Positions 1 through 9,074 of a DNA stretch of 64,000 nucleotides are shown piece after piece. The position numbers were made by a program, and so were the translations under genes. Below the pieces are notes generated by a model. The model was not told the DNA's origin and ran no database searches. It saw nothing but the letters and a program-made list of their open reading frames with translations. The first letter of the stretch is position 1. The number at the start of each line of letters is the position of its first letter. Origin of the DNA: Gammaproteobacteria bacterium (GTDB lineage Bacteria; Pseudomonadota; Gammaproteobacteria; Eutrophobiales; Eutrophobiaceae); the NCBI GenBank assembly GCA_003250975.1, contig QKIY01000039.1:1-64000 (forward strand), given 5' to 3'.

Positions 1-61
1 TATCTTTGTTTTTATTATTCTTTAAATAATAGTATAAAATTAGATGTTCACGTTTCAAAGT

Positions 62-78
62 CTGGCATGATTTTCGCT
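62..78 (+). promoter_or_regulatory. candidate sigma-54 (-24/-12) promoter of pqqA
   Basis: The sequence CTGGCATGATTTTCGCT fits the sigma-54 pattern YTGGCACGNNNNTTGCW, with the invariant GG (64-65) and GC (76-77) exactly ten bases apart. It lies 40 bases before the pqqA start codon, leaving room for a start site near 89 and the AGGAG at 106-110. The first eight bases, CTGGCATG, are identical to the element before the second pqqA at 36200. The -12 half (TCGCT) is weaker than consensus. Any enhancer would lie outside the window. Confidence 0.6.
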
Positions 79-117
79 CAACACTCATCAATTATCTCAA
101 TTATCAGGAGAATCATT

Positions 118-192
118 ATGGTTTGGCATACACCCGAATACAACGATATCAGATTAGGCTTTGAAGTTACGATGTACATTCATCATCACTGA
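118..192 (+). CDS. pqqA: PQQ precursor peptide PqqA (copy 1)
   Basis: This 24-residue peptide is the ribosomal substrate from which pyrroloquinoline quinone is made; PqqE, with PqqD as chaperone, cross-links its Glu and Tyr. The core FEVTMYI carries the conserved Glu16 and Tyr20 in the required E-x-x-x-Y spacing, and the N-terminal WHTPEYNDIRLG matches the leader of the family. AGGAG at 106-110 gives a good ribosome site for the ATG. It heads pqqABCDE. The peptide is 17/24 identical to the second PqqA at 36308; the last residues differ (HHH here, NNK there). Confidence 0.95.
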   Translation: MVWHTPEYNDIRLGFEVTMYIHHH

Positions 193-257
193 GCTGCTGT
201 AACCATCAATAATTTACTGGCTGTAATGGCTGATCGCGGTGGTATATCATCATCGTC

Positions 258-296
258 GATCAGGTTCGCATATCCCCGTACAGGATCCTGATCAGG
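258..296 (+). other. inverted repeats in the pqqA-pqqB gap
   Basis: GATCAGG at 258-264 can pair with CCTGATC at 287-293 across a 22-base loop. CAGGATCCTG (281-290) and CCTGATCAGG (287-296) are overlapping perfect 10-base palindromes. No T-run follows, so this is not a standard terminator. Many bacteria make far more pqqA message than pqqBCDE message, and a structure here could help by stopping polymerase or protecting the upstream message. That role is inference. Confidence 0.35.
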
Positions 297-362
297 TTAG
301 CCAGGACAGTGTAATTATTGCTATTTTGCCAGCATATAAGCCATCAGGATCAAAAAGACATT

Positions 363-1277
363 ATGCATATACATTTACTGGGTACAGGCGCAGGGGGTGG
401 TTTTCCACAGTGGAACTGCAACTGCGATAACTGCCGTCGGCTGAGATTGGGGCAAATAAAGAGTTCTCCACGCACCCAATCCTCGATCACGATCAGTGGT
501 AACGGTGAAGATTGGGTCCTATTTAACGCCTCCCCAGATATCCGCGCCCAGCTGGAATCATTTCCTCCGATGCAACCCGGGAGGGCAATCCGTGATACCG
601 GCATTTGCGCTATTGTCCTGTGTGATGCCCAGATTGACCACACTACGGGTATGGTAATCTTGCGTGAACATACCAAACCCTGGGATGTGTATTGCACAGC
701 GTCGGTACATGAAGACCTTACGACAGGTTATCCCCTGTTCAATGTGTTAAGCCATTTCCGTGGGGTAAACTGGCACGAGGTCAAGACGGACATGCAACCG
801 TTCACCATACCAAAAGCCGATAATCTGATCTTTACTGCTGTTCCCCTGAAGAGTGAGGCGCCGCCTTTCTCTCCGCACCGCCACAATACCGTTCCGGGAG
901 ATAATGTCGGTTACCGCGTCGAAGACACTAGCTCCGGCAAGAACCTGTTCTACGCCCCCGGACTCGGGACCATGGAACCCCATGTGCTGGAATATATGCG
1001 CGATGCGGACGTGGTGCTTGTTGATGGCACGGTATGGACCAATGATGAGATGTCACGCCATGGTATCAGTGACAAACTGGCCAGCGAAATGGGTCATCTC
1101 GATCAATCTGGCAAGGGCGGCATCATGGAAACACTTAGCGGACTCGAAAAACCACGCAAGATCCTAATCCACATCAACAATACTAATCCTATTTTGGATG
1201 AAGAATCTCAGGAATACACTCAATTGAAACAGGCCGGGATAGAAGTGTCTTACGATGGGATGGATATAAATATTTAA
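363..1277 (+). CDS. pqqB: PqqB, metallo-beta-lactamase-fold oxidoreductase of PQQ synthesis
   Basis: PqqB acts late in PQQ synthesis, hydroxylating the cross-linked Glu-Tyr intermediate. The 304-residue product opens with the family signature [18 protein letters not shown], including the CxCxxC zinc-binding cysteines, and carries the metallo-hydrolase-like motif [10 protein letters not shown] near residue 100. The ATG at 363 is chosen because family members start a few residues before this signature; an in-frame ATG at 318 would add 15 atypical residues. It lies 170 bases after pqqA and 20 bases before pqqC. Confidence 0.95.
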   Translation: MHIHLLGTGAGGGFPQWNCNCDNCRRLRLGQIKSSPRTQSSITISGNGEDWVLFNASPDIRAQLESFPPMQPGRAIRDTGICAIVLCDAQIDHTTGMVILREHTKPWDVYCTASVHEDLTTGYPLFNVLSHFRGVNWHEVKTDMQPFTIPKADNLIFTAVPLKSEAPPFSPHRHNTVPGDNVGYRVEDTSSGKNLFYAPGLGTMEPHVLEYMRDADVVLVDGTVWTNDEMSRHGISDKLASEMGHLDQSGKGGIMETLSGLEKPRKILIHINNTNPILDEESQEYTQLKQAGIEVSYDGMDINI

Positions 1278-1297
1278 TCAAGAGGAACAAACTCACC

Positions 1298-2035
1298 ATG
1301 AATGAACAGTTAAAAACAAAACAACCATGGACACGGCAAGAATTTGAAGAGAAGCTCCGTGCAAAATCAAAGTATTATCACAGAAATCATGAGTTCCATA
1401 TCCTGATGAACGAAGGCAAGCTGGACAAGGAAGCTGTGCAGGGTTGGGTTGCAAACCGTTTTTATTACCAGGTAGCCATTCCGGTAAAGGATGCTGCCAT
1501 CCTGTCGAATTGCTGGGACCGTGAAATTCGGCGCCACTGGATACAACGCATTATAGATCATGACGGTAATGAACAGGATTCTGGTGGCATAGAGGCCTGG
1601 CTGGAACTGGGAGATGCTGTAGGATTGCCACGTGAAGATTTATTAACTCATAAACATCTTCTACCTGGTGTCAAATTTGCAATTGATGCCTATGTCAATT
1701 TTGCCAGACAGCAACCATGGCAGGTGGCAGCCAGTTCTTCATTAACTGAATTATTCGCCCCGACTATTCACAAGGACAGGATTGATAACTGGCCTGACAA
1801 ATATCCCTGGATAGATCAGACTAAAGGTTTTCGTTATTTTAACAAGCGACTTACAGAAGCCCGCCGTGACGTAGAATATGGTCTGGAAATCACCATGGAA
1901 TATTACAAGACCAGGGAGCAGCAGGAGATGATGCTGAATGTCCTGCAATTCAAACTGGATGTATTGTGGACAATGTGTGACTGTATGTGGATGGCTTATA
2001 TTGAAAAGAAGCCACCCTATCATAATGTTGAATGA
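1298..2035 (+). CDS. pqqC: PqqC, pyrroloquinoline-quinone synthase
   Basis: PqqC is the cofactor-less oxidase that closes the ring and carries out the final oxidation giving PQQ. The 245-residue product has the usual family length and the all-helical haem-oxygenase-like fold pattern, with typical blocks such as [15 protein letters not shown] near the N-terminus, NRFYYQ and RIIDHDG. AGAGGA at 1281-1286 lies at a good distance before the ATG. It is the third gene of pqqABCDE. It is intact, with no missing segment compared with the family. Confidence 0.95.
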   Translation: MNEQLKTKQPWTRQEFEEKLRAKSKYYHRNHEFHILMNEGKLDKEAVQGWVANRFYYQVAIPVKDAAILSNCWDREIRRHWIQRIIDHDGNEQDSGGIEAWLELGDAVGLPREDLLTHKHLLPGVKFAIDAYVNFARQQPWQVAASSSLTELFAPTIHKDRIDNWPDKYPWIDQTKGFRYFNKRLTEARRDVEYGLEITMEYYKTREQQEMMLNVLQFKLDVLWTMCDCMWMAYIEKKPPYHNVE

Positions 2036-2103
2036 TCGGAGATTGAAGCATACAACATTACTCTGACCAACAATACGAAGAGGCTAATTTAAACAGTACT
2101 GTC

Positions 2104-2397
2104 ATGCTTAAAGATGAAAAAGACAAGGCCATCGGGCCAGACGTGATTCCTGAAATACCTACAACTCATCGTTTGCAATGGGAACAGGCACAGGATTGTT
2201 ATGTCATACTGTATCCCGAAGGCATGGTAAAACTGAATGCCAGTTCAGCTGAAATCCTGAAGTGCTGTGATGGAAAACGAGACGTGAAAACAATTATCGA
2301 AGACTTGCAAAAACAATATTCGGAAGCGAATATTGAAAAAGATGTTTTAAACTTTCTGGAGGTGGCCCATGTCAATGGCTGGATCAGAACAAAATAA
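2104..2397 (+). CDS. pqqD: PqqD, PqqA-binding chaperone
   Basis: PqqD is a small RiPP-recognition protein that binds PqqA and presents it to the radical SAM enzyme PqqE. The 97-residue product shows the expected layout: [23 protein letters not shown] beta-strand region (quoted in part as [13 protein letters not shown]), then [14 protein letters not shown] and a helical C-terminus. No strong ribosome site lies close to the ATG. The 3' end overlaps pqqE by 29 bases, which suggests coupled translation of the two partners. Confidence 0.92.
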   Translation: MLKDEKDKAIGPDVIPEIPTTHRLQWEQAQDCYVILYPEGMVKLNASSAEILKCCDGKRDVKTIIEDLQKQYSEANIEKDVLNFLEVAHVNGWIRTK

Positions 2398-3532
2398 GAT
2401 TCCGCAACCCCTATGGTTACTTGCGGAACTCACTTACGCATGCCCTCTGCAATGTCCTTACTGTTCCAATCCAGTGGATATGGCCAAGGTAAAAAGTGAA
2501 TTGACAACCGAAGACTGGAAAAAGGTACTCCGCGAAGCCAGGGCGATGGGAGCAACACAACTTGGCTTTTCCGGAGGTGAACCACTGGTTCGTACAGATC
2601 TGGAAGAACTGATTGCCGAAGCTAGGCAACTTGGATTTTATACCAACCTCATTACATCCGGAGTCGGCATGGATGAAAAGCGTATCAAAGCATTTAAGGA
2701 GGCAGGGCTTGATCATATACAGGTAAGCTTTCAGGCCAGTAGTGAGGAACTGAATAATTTTATCGCCGGTACAAATGCTTTTGAGCACAAGAAGGAAATG
2801 GCCCGTCTGGTCAAGAAATACGGTTACCCGATGGTCCTTTGTTTTGTATTGCACAGAAAAAATGAAGACCAAATCCGTGACATACTCGATTTATCCATAG
2901 CACTGGACGCAGACTATGTGGAACTCGCCACCACCCAGTACTATGGCTGGGCTTTCCATAACCGTGAACAACTGTTGCCGACTAGGGCACAACTGAAACA
3001 CGCCGAAGCAGTTGCCAAGGAATATCAAGATAAAATGAAAGGCAAAATGAAGATTTATTATGTCATCCCGGATTACTTTGAGGATCGTCCAAAGCGATGT
3101 ATGGATGGATGGGGCAAGGTCTTCCTCACTATTGCCCCCGACGGAACGGCCCTTCCCTGCCACGCTGCAAGGCAATTACCCGGACTGGAATTCCCCAATG
3201 TCAGGGACCACAGTATCGAATGGATCTGGAATGAATCCCCGGATTTCAATAAATTCCGTGGCTTTGACTGGATGAAAGAACCCTGCCGCTCTTGCCCTGA
3301 AAAGGAAAAGGATCTGGGTGGCTGCAGATGCCAGGCCTTCATGTTGACCGGTGATGCACGTAACGCCGACCCTGTATGCAGTAAATCACCGCATCATCAG
3401 CAAATTGTTGATCTGGTAAACCGTGTTGACAAAATGGCGGGAAAACCGGCATTCGAAGAAAAACCCATGATCTTCAGGAACATGAAAAATTCCAAAAAGA
3501 TCATCGAAGAAAAAGAAAGCGAACTCAACTGA
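2369..3532 (+). CDS. pqqE: PqqE, radical SAM PqqA Glu-Tyr cross-linking enzyme
   Basis: PqqE makes the first carbon-carbon bond between Glu and Tyr of PqqA. The 387-residue protein has the radical SAM cluster motif CPLQCPYC around residues 25-32 and a C-terminal SPASM region rich in cysteines ([32 protein letters not shown]) for auxiliary iron-sulfur clusters. GGAGG at 2358-2362, inside pqqD, sits seven bases before the ATG and fixes this start. The last bases overlap the convergent folP by 8 bases. No pqqF-type peptidase lies nearby, so the protease that frees the cross-linked product must be elsewhere. Confidence 0.96.
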   Translation: MSMAGSEQNKIPQPLWLLAELTYACPLQCPYCSNPVDMAKVKSELTTEDWKKVLREARAMGATQLGFSGGEPLVRTDLEELIAEARQLGFYTNLITSGVGMDEKRIKAFKEAGLDHIQVSFQASSEELNNFIAGTNAFEHKKEMARLVKKYGYPMVLCFVLHRKNEDQIRDILDLSIALDADYVELATTQYYGWAFHNREQLLPTRAQLKHAEAVAKEYQDKMKGKMKIYYVIPDYFEDRPKRCMDGWGKVFLTIAPDGTALPCHAARQLPGLEFPNVRDHSIEWIWNESPDFNKFRGFDWMKEPCRSCPEKEKDLGGCRCQAFMLTGDARNADPVCSKSPHHQQIVDLVNRVDKMAGKPAFEEKPMIFRNMKNSKKIIEEKESELN

Positions 3533-4355
3533 GTTTATCTGCCTGCTGAATCGCCCAGGCGACATCCAGCGCCTGGCGATTTTCTTTAACATCATGGACG
3601 CGGAAAATCTTGACACCGGCCAGCAGCCCCAGCACGCTGGTGGCACAGGTGGCCGCCACCAGTTCGTCCGGTCGTGCCCCTTCACAGATAGAGCCCATGA
3701 AGCGCTTCCGGCTGGCCCCGAGTAATACCGGGTAACCTGTATCAACGAAAACCTTCAAGCCAGCCATCAGGGCCAAGTTATGGTCCCGTGTCTTGCCAAA
3801 ACCGATACCCGGGTCGAGTATGATATTCTTTTTATCAATGCCCGCATTGATCGCTGCCCGCGCCCGCGCCAGCAAGAAATCCCTTACCTCCATTACCACA
3901 TCTGTGTACCTCGGGTCGTCCTGCATAGTACCCGGCGCCCCCTGCATATGCATGAGGATGCAGGGGCAACAGCTGGCTGCCATAAATCTAAACATCTGAT
4001 CATCTTCACGCCCAGCCGAGATATCATTAATAATTGTGGCACCGGCATCGATAGCTGTCTTCGCAACAGCACTGAGTGTGGTATCAATACTGATGATGGT
4101 ATCCGGCATGGCGGCGTGCACCGCCTCAATCACCGGTATAACGCGCCCCATCTGCTCTTCGGCAGCAACTCGTTCCGAACCGGGGCGCGTGGATTCACCG
4201 CCAATATCGATGATGTCGGCCCCCTCATTTGCCATGCGCCGTGCCTGCCGGCAGGCTGATTCCGCATCCAGGTATATACCACCATCGGAAAAGCTGTCCG
4301 GCGTGACATTCAATATCCCCATGATCAAGGGACGGTCGGACTGCAAGAGATTCAT
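3525..4355 (-). CDS. folP: dihydropteroate synthase
   Basis: FolP condenses p-aminobenzoate with dihydropterin pyrophosphate in folate synthesis. The 276-residue protein has the expected motifs: [13 protein letters not shown] at the N-terminus, [39 protein letters not shown] and [11 protein letters not shown] near residue 215. It overlaps pip by ATGA (4352-4355), so the two are probably co-transcribed. It converges on pqqE with an 8-base overlap. In many Gammaproteobacteria folP follows ftsH; here it has been placed beside pqq. Confidence 0.95.
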   Translation of the reverse strand: MNLLQSDRPLIMGILNVTPDSFSDGGIYLDAESACRQARRMANEGADIIDIGGESTRPGSERVAAEEQMGRVIPVIEAVHAAMPDTIISIDTTLSAVAKTAIDAGATIINDISAGREDDQMFRFMAASCCPCILMHMQGAPGTMQDDPRYTDVVMEVRDFLLARARAAINAGIDKKNIILDPGIGFGKTRDHNLALMAGLKVFVDTGYPVLLGASRKRFMGSICEGARPDELVAATCATSVLGLLAGVKIFRVHDVKENRQALDVAWAIQQADKLS

Positions 4356-5299
4356 GAGAGTAACTCTGCCATCCTGTCAGTGGCCGTAATCAAAGCATCG
4401 ATCATAGGGGGTTCCCCCGCAAGATGACCGGCATCCGGCACGATAATCAATTCGGAACGCGGCAGGACCTCATGCAGGGACCAGGATGAGATCAGGGGAC
4501 ACGTCAGGTCATACCGTCCATGGATGATAATAATAGGGACATCAGGTAATTTATCGATGTTATTCAGAATCTGGTTTTCTTTAATAAAATAGTGATGCTT
4601 GGCATAATGACTTTCTATCCTGACCTGGTTCACCAGCTTTTGAATATCTTCAGGTTCTTCCTCTACTTCCCGCAGGGTCCAGGTAACGACTTTACTTGCC
4701 CATTCTGACCATGCACGCGCGAAGCGCTCACAGGTCTCTTTGTCTCCTTCATGTACACGCCGGTAATAAGCGTCAACCAGATCAGACCGTTCTGCTTCCG
4801 GAATTCCTTCGACGAATTTTGCCCAGTATTCGGGAAAGATTCGGTTGGCACCCTCCTGAGCAAACCATTTGAGATCCTGTTCGCGCGCCAGGAAGGTTCC
4901 GCGTAGGACCATGCCACTCACACATTTCGGGAATGCCTGCGCATAAAGTAAACCCAGCGTTGCCCCCCAGGAACCACCAAATATCAGCCAGCGATTAATC
5001 TTTAATTGTTTGCGGATTGCCTCAATATCCATCAGGAGATACTGAGTTGTATTGTCCTTTACAGTGCCCTGTGGACCGGATCGATTACAGCCACGCTGAT
5101 CAAAAATAATGATGCGGTATTTTTCCGGGTTAAAGTAACGCCGGTGATTTTCATTGCAACCGGAACCCGGACCTCCGTGTAAAAAAATAACCGGCAGCCC
5201 TTCCGGGTTCCCGCTTTCTTCGAAATAGACCTGGTGATCAGCGTTACTTGAAAGTGTATGGCTCTGGTAGTTCTCGATTTCCGGATAAAGGGGTTTCAT
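4352..5299 (-). CDS. pip: prolyl aminopeptidase (proline iminopeptidase)
   Basis: This alpha/beta hydrolase removes N-terminal proline from peptides in the cytoplasm. It shows the family's HGGPGSG oxyanion loop, the nucleophile elbow GGSWGAT, the catalytic Asp in IHGRYDLTCP and His in PDAGHLAGE. The ATG at 5299 gives 315 residues, starting MKPLYPEIE as family members do; a TTG ten codons upstream (5329) is in frame but less likely. It is upstream of folP in the same operon. A role in trimming PQQ precursors is conceivable from position only and is not claimed. Confidence 0.9.
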   Translation of the reverse strand: MKPLYPEIENYQSHTLSSNADHQVYFEESGNPEGLPVIFLHGGPGSGCNENHRRYFNPEKYRIIIFDQRGCNRSGPQGTVKDNTTQYLLMDIEAIRKQLKINRWLIFGGSWGATLGLLYAQAFPKCVSGMVLRGTFLAREQDLKWFAQEGANRIFPEYWAKFVEGIPEAERSDLVDAYYRRVHEGDKETCERFARAWSEWASKVVTWTLREVEEEPEDIQKLVNQVRIESHYAKHHYFIKENQILNNIDKLPDVPIIIIHGRYDLTCPLISSWSLHEVLPRSELIIVPDAGHLAGEPPMIDALITATDRMAELLS

Positions 5300-5457
5300 T
5301 TCGGTCTTTTCAATCTTCTTATTGTTCAATTATACCGGCCCGGTTAAGGTAAAAGGTAAAGGAAAAGATATGATCCCATGTGCCCCGTTAATGGGAAAAA
5401 ATTGGTTGATGCTTCAATATAGGCTGGCTGATACCCTACCGGGAGCCGGAGACCCGT

Positions 5458-6393
5458 TTATATATCACTCAGGATCTCTTCGCGCTTGGTATTGTATTCA
5501 TCCTCTGTGATCAGGCCCTTGTCCCTTAATTCATTGAGCTTCACCAATCGCTCTTCAACAGAAAGCGTGTTATTACCTTTCTGGTTCTCGTTCATCTCCT
5601 GACGGATGCGTGCCATCTCCAGACGCATCTCGCGGCGTTCCCGGGCGAGCTTATCGGCCTCCTGCTGCAAGGCTGCATTACCCCCACCTTCACTGAACCT
5701 CTCCTTACGCTTCTGCTCAGCTATAACCGCTGCTGCGGCCTTCTTGATATCAATCTCGAACCAGTTCTGGCGCGTTGTGTTGCCGACTACCTTATTATTA
5801 ATCCCTGCCATAGCGACGAATTGTTCATCAAATCCGCTGGTTTTTCTGGTCCTGGATCCGTAATTGAAACTATAGGGAATATTCCCCTTGCCGGAGGGAT
5901 CATAGATCGCCTCAAAGGCCTCGTTTCGGGCCCGGTCGTAATCTCCCAATATGAGATTGAGCTTACCGTCTTTGTAAAAGACACGACCGGCAACAAAAGC
6001 GCGTTCTGTCAATACCAATAACTTGCGGGAACTTCCTCCAATGACAAAAATGATGTCCTGATCGGGCGTCGCGTTTCTCAAGCCCTTGGACAATTGCTCA
6101 CCCAGTAACTGTGCTTGGGACCGGGAGAATACAGGCACTATCTCCTCATTCTCTGAAAACAGCTTTTTATCGATGTAAGTCATTGAGCCTAGTACCGTAA
6201 TAATTTCACCCTCGTCGAGGTCAACAGGGTGATCATTTTTACCCAGCTCGGCGGTATCCTGTTTGGCATACTTGAAATACAGGTTGAGACCTGACTTCCA
6301 TATATATTCCTCGTCAGCATGCAGGCTAACAGAAAAACAATACAGGCAGACGGATAATAAGCTAATTAATTGATATTTATAAGATTTATTCAT
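5458..6393 (-). CDS. exported protein with C-terminal SHOCT domain
   Basis: The function is not recognised. The 311-residue protein starts with a hydrophobic signal (residues about 8-26, ending near SLHADEEY), so it is probably exported. The middle (30-220) is mostly beta and includes stretches such as DIIFVIGGSSRKLLVLTERA. Residues about 225-275 form a charged coiled coil. The end (about 278-311), VERLVKLNELRDKGLITEDE, is a typical SHOCT motif, a short helical domain usually found at protein termini and thought to aid oligomerisation. It lies alone between pip and the porin. Confidence 0.7.
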   Translation of the reverse strand: MNKSYKYQLISLLSVCLYCFSVSLHADEEYIWKSGLNLYFKYAKQDTAELGKNDHPVDLDEGEIITVLGSMTYIDKKLFSENEEIVPVFSRSQAQLLGEQLSKGLRNATPDQDIIFVIGGSSRKLLVLTERAFVAGRVFYKDGKLNLILGDYDRARNEAFEAIYDPSGKGNIPYSFNYGSRTRKTSGFDEQFVAMAGINNKVVGNTTRQNWFEIDIKKAAAAVIAEQKRKERFSEGGGNAALQQEADKLARERREMRLEMARIRQEMNENQKGNNTLSVEERLVKLNELRDKGLITEDEYNTKREEILSDI

Positions 6394-6514
6394 TACAAGG
6401 GAACTGGTTTAACGTGATATCAAATTAGATAATATTGCTTGCGGGAAGTTTACAGCAATTGAAGCGAATTAGGAAAAAGGAAAAACCGGCAAGACCTTTC
6501 CCATTCATAAATAG

Positions 6515-6540
6515 AAAAAGGCCTCCGAAGAGGCCTTTTT
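6515..6540. terminator. bidirectional intrinsic terminator
   Basis: AAAAAGGCCTC at 6515-6525 pairs with GAGGCCTTTTT at 6530-6540 over a four-base loop. The stem is flanked by A5 and T5, so it works on either strand. It most likely ends the porin message, which reads toward it on the minus strand from 6585, and separates it from the SHOCT gene downstream. Confidence 0.85.
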
Positions 6541-6584
6541 ATAACTACATTACTGCTTCTTGCTTATAAGCGATGATCTGCCTA

Positions 6585-7790
6585 TTAGAAGAAGAAGGTC
6601 ACGCCCAGGGTGAACAGGTCGATGTCCCCATCCAGTGCAGCGGCGTTATCAAACTCGGCATCCAGGTTTTCCCAAGTACCATAGATGATGAGTGAGCTAC
6701 CAAAGTACTGGCTGACTTCAACACCGATACGCTGCAGTTCGGAACCGGTTGCACCCAGACCAGCTGCGATATGGCTGTATTGGTCATTATACAGACCATA
6801 CTGACCAGCGATGGCAGTATCACCCAGGCTGTTGAACTGGCGCTTGATACCACCCTTGAACCAGTAAGCATCAGTTTCGTCTTGCATGCCTAGACCGGCG
6901 GCTTCCAAGTCAGATTCTTCACGCTGGTAAGCAACAGTACCAAACAGGCCCGTGACAGAATCCATGATACCAAACTGGATCTGCAGGTTGTCAGCAGCAC
7001 TGTGAGTTTGCACGCCTGCTAAGTTGGCTCCTACACCGTTGTTCTCAGCATAGCCGATCGCACCCTGAAGGCTCACACGGCCAACGGCGGTCTTGTACTT
7101 GGCGGCAACGTCATAGACATCGTCATTGGCATAGCCGATGGCGATACCCAGGCCGTCAACAAAGGTCGGCAGGTCATAACGGACACCCTGGCGATAAATA
7201 CCGTTACAATCGATACCGATACCCAGACCGTTTGACAGGATTTCTGCGGTACGACAGGTCAGGGCGTCACCGAAAGCAACAGCAGCTGTCGTATTGGTAA
7301 TGACACCATTGCCACGGAACACCGGTGAAATGGAAGGCCACAGAGTCAATGACGGGTCTTCCAGCACGGCGATGTTATCGGTCGGCATGGATTGCAGACC
7401 TAGAGTTACCTTACCCATCGCGCCACTCACATACAGACTGTGACCGAGCACGTTAAAGGTATCACCCGTGCCGTTGGAAAATGAATCAACGGTTCCTGTT
7501 CCACCATTACCAAAACCCAGTACCTGGCTGTTGTTACGCGGCTCGGTGGTTACATCAAAACCGGCGGTCAGACCACCCGGTACGTCAGCAGAACCGGCAA
7601 ACGTAATACGGCTACCCAGTGTAGCACCGTTGTCACTCACGGACACGACATCACTACCGACAGGCCCGTCAGCGTAGGTGATACCCTGGTTGATCCAGCC
7701 AGAGATGCTCACATCAGCGGCAGCTGATGCAGAGAATACACTCGCTGCAATGGCCAGACTTGCACCTTTTAAGAGTTTATTCTTACTCAC
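6585..7790 (-). CDS. outer-membrane porin
   Basis: This is a general diffusion-type porin of the Gram-negative porin family. The 401-residue precursor has a clear signal peptide (KLLKGASLAIAASVFSASAAA), begins the mature chain with DVSISGWINQGITYADG, contains repeated amphipathic strands, and ends in FTLGVTFFF, the C-terminal phenylalanine that the Bam complex reads. The start codon is GTG at 7790, supported by AGGAGG eight bases upstream. A terminator follows at 6515-6540. The long AT-rich leader upstream suggests regulation. Substrate preference cannot be told from sequence. Confidence 0.88.
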   Translation of the reverse strand: MSKNKLLKGASLAIAASVFSASAAADVSISGWINQGITYADGPVGSDVVSVSDNGATLGSRITFAGSADVPGGLTAGFDVTTEPRNNSQVLGFGNGGTGTVDSFSNGTGDTFNVLGHSLYVSGAMGKVTLGLQSMPTDNIAVLEDPSLTLWPSISPVFRGNGVITNTTAAVAFGDALTCRTAEILSNGLGIGIDCNGIYRQGVRYDLPTFVDGLGIAIGYANDDVYDVAAKYKTAVGRVSLQGAIGYAENNGVGANLAGVQTHSAADNLQIQFGIMDSVTGLFGTVAYQREESDLEAAGLGMQDETDAYWFKGGIKRQFNSLGDTAIAGQYGLYNDQYSHIAAGLGATGSELQRIGVEVSQYFGSSLIIYGTWENLDAEFDNAAALDGDIDLFTLGVTFFF

Positions 7791-8255
7791 TTGTATTTCC
7801 TCCTAAGTAAAAAAACGTGACTTATAATTTCTAGAAATTTAAAGTCGATCTCCCCAGCCTGTTTCCCCCTTAACTATCCAAAGGAAAATTCATGCTTAGA
7901 GAACAGTTTGCCCTCAAAAAGGACAAGTGAAAAAATACAACATGAGGTAGAGGTTAGCAAGTTCTTTTTACAAAAAAACAACAGCTATGTATTTGAAAGA
8001 TATAATGCTGTTGTTTTATTACAACAGTTTTTTGTGTGCGCTATATTATGCCTATGCACCTAAATGATGCATATAATATTTCTTTAATTATTAGTAGCTT
8101 AAATATTATTTTTTATAACTAGCGCATTTGTAACAAAAGATCTTGAATGAAGATAGTTTTTCCATTGTATATATTAGTGCTGTTATTACATTACGTGCAG
8201 CCAGTATTTATGATGGCTATGAATTTTTCCTGATTATTCATCCATGAATAAAAAG
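7791..8255. other. 465-base intergenic region upstream of the porin
   Basis: No gene is seen here. The region is AT-rich. It carries the porin ribosome site (AGGAGG on the minus strand), the three-arm CAACAG/CTGTTG element at 7972-8033, and a near-perfect AT palindrome TTATTCAT-CC-ATGAATAA at 8234-8251 just after the end of the 104-residue gene. A porin promoter must lie here, but I could not pick a convincing -35/-10 pair. Confidence 0.6.
7972..8033. other. three-arm alternating hairpin (possible attenuator or terminator)
   Basis: Three complementary arms lie in a row: CAACAGC (7979-7985), GCTGTTG (8007-8013) and CAACAG (8022-8027). The middle arm can pair with either neighbour. Read on the plus strand, middle plus right arm is followed by T6 (8028-8033). 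Read on the minus strand toward the porin, middle plus left arm is followed by T7 (7978-7972). Thus each strand has a terminator-like hairpin and a competing one. It could end the aor transcript or control porin expression. Confidence 0.45.
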
Positions 8256-8570
8256 TTATCCACCACCTCTCTGATAACACTGATCGAATCGTTTTAAGAC
8301 TGCCTTGGCTTCGGACTCATTGCACCCGTTGATAGCAATATGTACCTGAAGCCGGGGTAATGTTAATGCACCAATTCCCCATTGCTGCTCAACAGAGAGC
8401 TTTATCGTCATTCCCCAAGTATCCCCCACATAATGAATTTCTCTATCCTTAACCGTATATTCATCACTGCCCAACGCCTTGGGCAGGATACGCATGAAAT
8501 CGGCATGGGTGATCGTCATCTCGCGATTGGAAATTAAAGTTGAATCTTTTTCTTGCTTATTGGTAGTCAT
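8256..8570 (-). CDS. small conserved-looking protein downstream of the aldehyde oxidoreductase genes
   Basis: This gene is not recognised. The 104-residue product is soluble, with no signal or membrane segment. The region from HADFMRILPKALG through YVGDTWGMTIKLS and ALTLPRLQVHIAING to KAVLKRFDQCYQRGGG reads like one compact alpha/beta domain. It lies on the same strand as aorABC and the MoaD-like gene, 245 bases after the latter, so it may belong to the same transcript. A second in-frame ATG at 8519 could be the true start; both ribosome sites are weak. It could be an accessory factor for cofactor insertion, but only position suggests this. Confidence 0.6.
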   Translation of the reverse strand: MTTNKQEKDSTLISNREMTITHADFMRILPKALGSDEYTVKDREIHYVGDTWGMTIKLSVEQQWGIGALTLPRLQVHIAINGCNESEAKAVLKRFDQCYQRGGG

Positions 8571-8815
8571 ACTGATTCAGAAGTTATCCAGTCAGTCGAT
8601 TTATTAGCAAGCAGATTATAACGGCCTAATTTAGCTCTAGCAGAGATAATCTGGAGATATGTGTAAAACGAAAAAATTCCGGTATTGAGAAATTAAGGTG
8701 CCATTTTTTTATGACGTCCTTGTCGAATAACTGTGCCGATGTTACACAATGGCCTAACCATCCCTGACGAGGTATTCGCCGCACTACGTTTGTCCAATGA
8801 ACTAACGGTCGCGGC

Positions 8816-9067
8816 TCAGCCACCCGCAACCGGGGGCCAGATGGCGAGGGTATCGCCGTCCTTGATAATGTTGCGATCGCGGTCCTCCAGTTTCAGATAG
8901 ATACCATTCAACAGGACAAGATGCGCCATATCGCGGGGAACCTTATAGCGATCAATCAGTTCATTAGGGGTGGAAGTATCAGGAATATCAATCTTGATAG
9001 TATGTTTTTCCGATCCGGCTGGAAGAAAGTCTGCCAGTGATGCGTAGAGCTTGAAGGTGATTCGCAT
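8816..9067 (-). CDS. MoaD/ThiS-like sulfur-carrier protein
   Basis: This small ubiquitin-fold protein ends in the diglycine tail VAGG, as in MoaD, which is activated at its C-terminus and carries sulfur for making the dithiolene of molybdopterin. The ATG at 9067 (83 residues, MRITFKLYASLADFLP) is preferred because AGGGG lies just upstream and it avoids overlap with the flavoprotein gene; an ATG at 9100 is also in frame. Its position directly after an aldehyde oxidoreductase suggests a dedicated carrier for tungstopterin, as seen in other aor clusters. Confidence 0.85.
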   Translation of the reverse strand: MRITFKLYASLADFLPAGSEKHTIKIDIPDTSTPNELIDRYKVPRDMAHLVLLNGIYLKLEDRDRNIIKDGDTLAIWPPVAGG

Positions 9068-9074
9068 GCCCCTG

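Noticed and set aside
4036-4389. 117-residue plus-strand frame opposite folP
   Set aside because: It is a shadow of the folP frame; all conserved motifs are on the minus strand.
8626-8829. 67-residue open frame on the minus strand between the MoaD-like gene and the 104-residue gene
   Set aside because: Its start overlaps the MoaD C-terminus in another frame, it has no ribosome site and its composition is not protein-like. I treat the 245 bases as non-coding.
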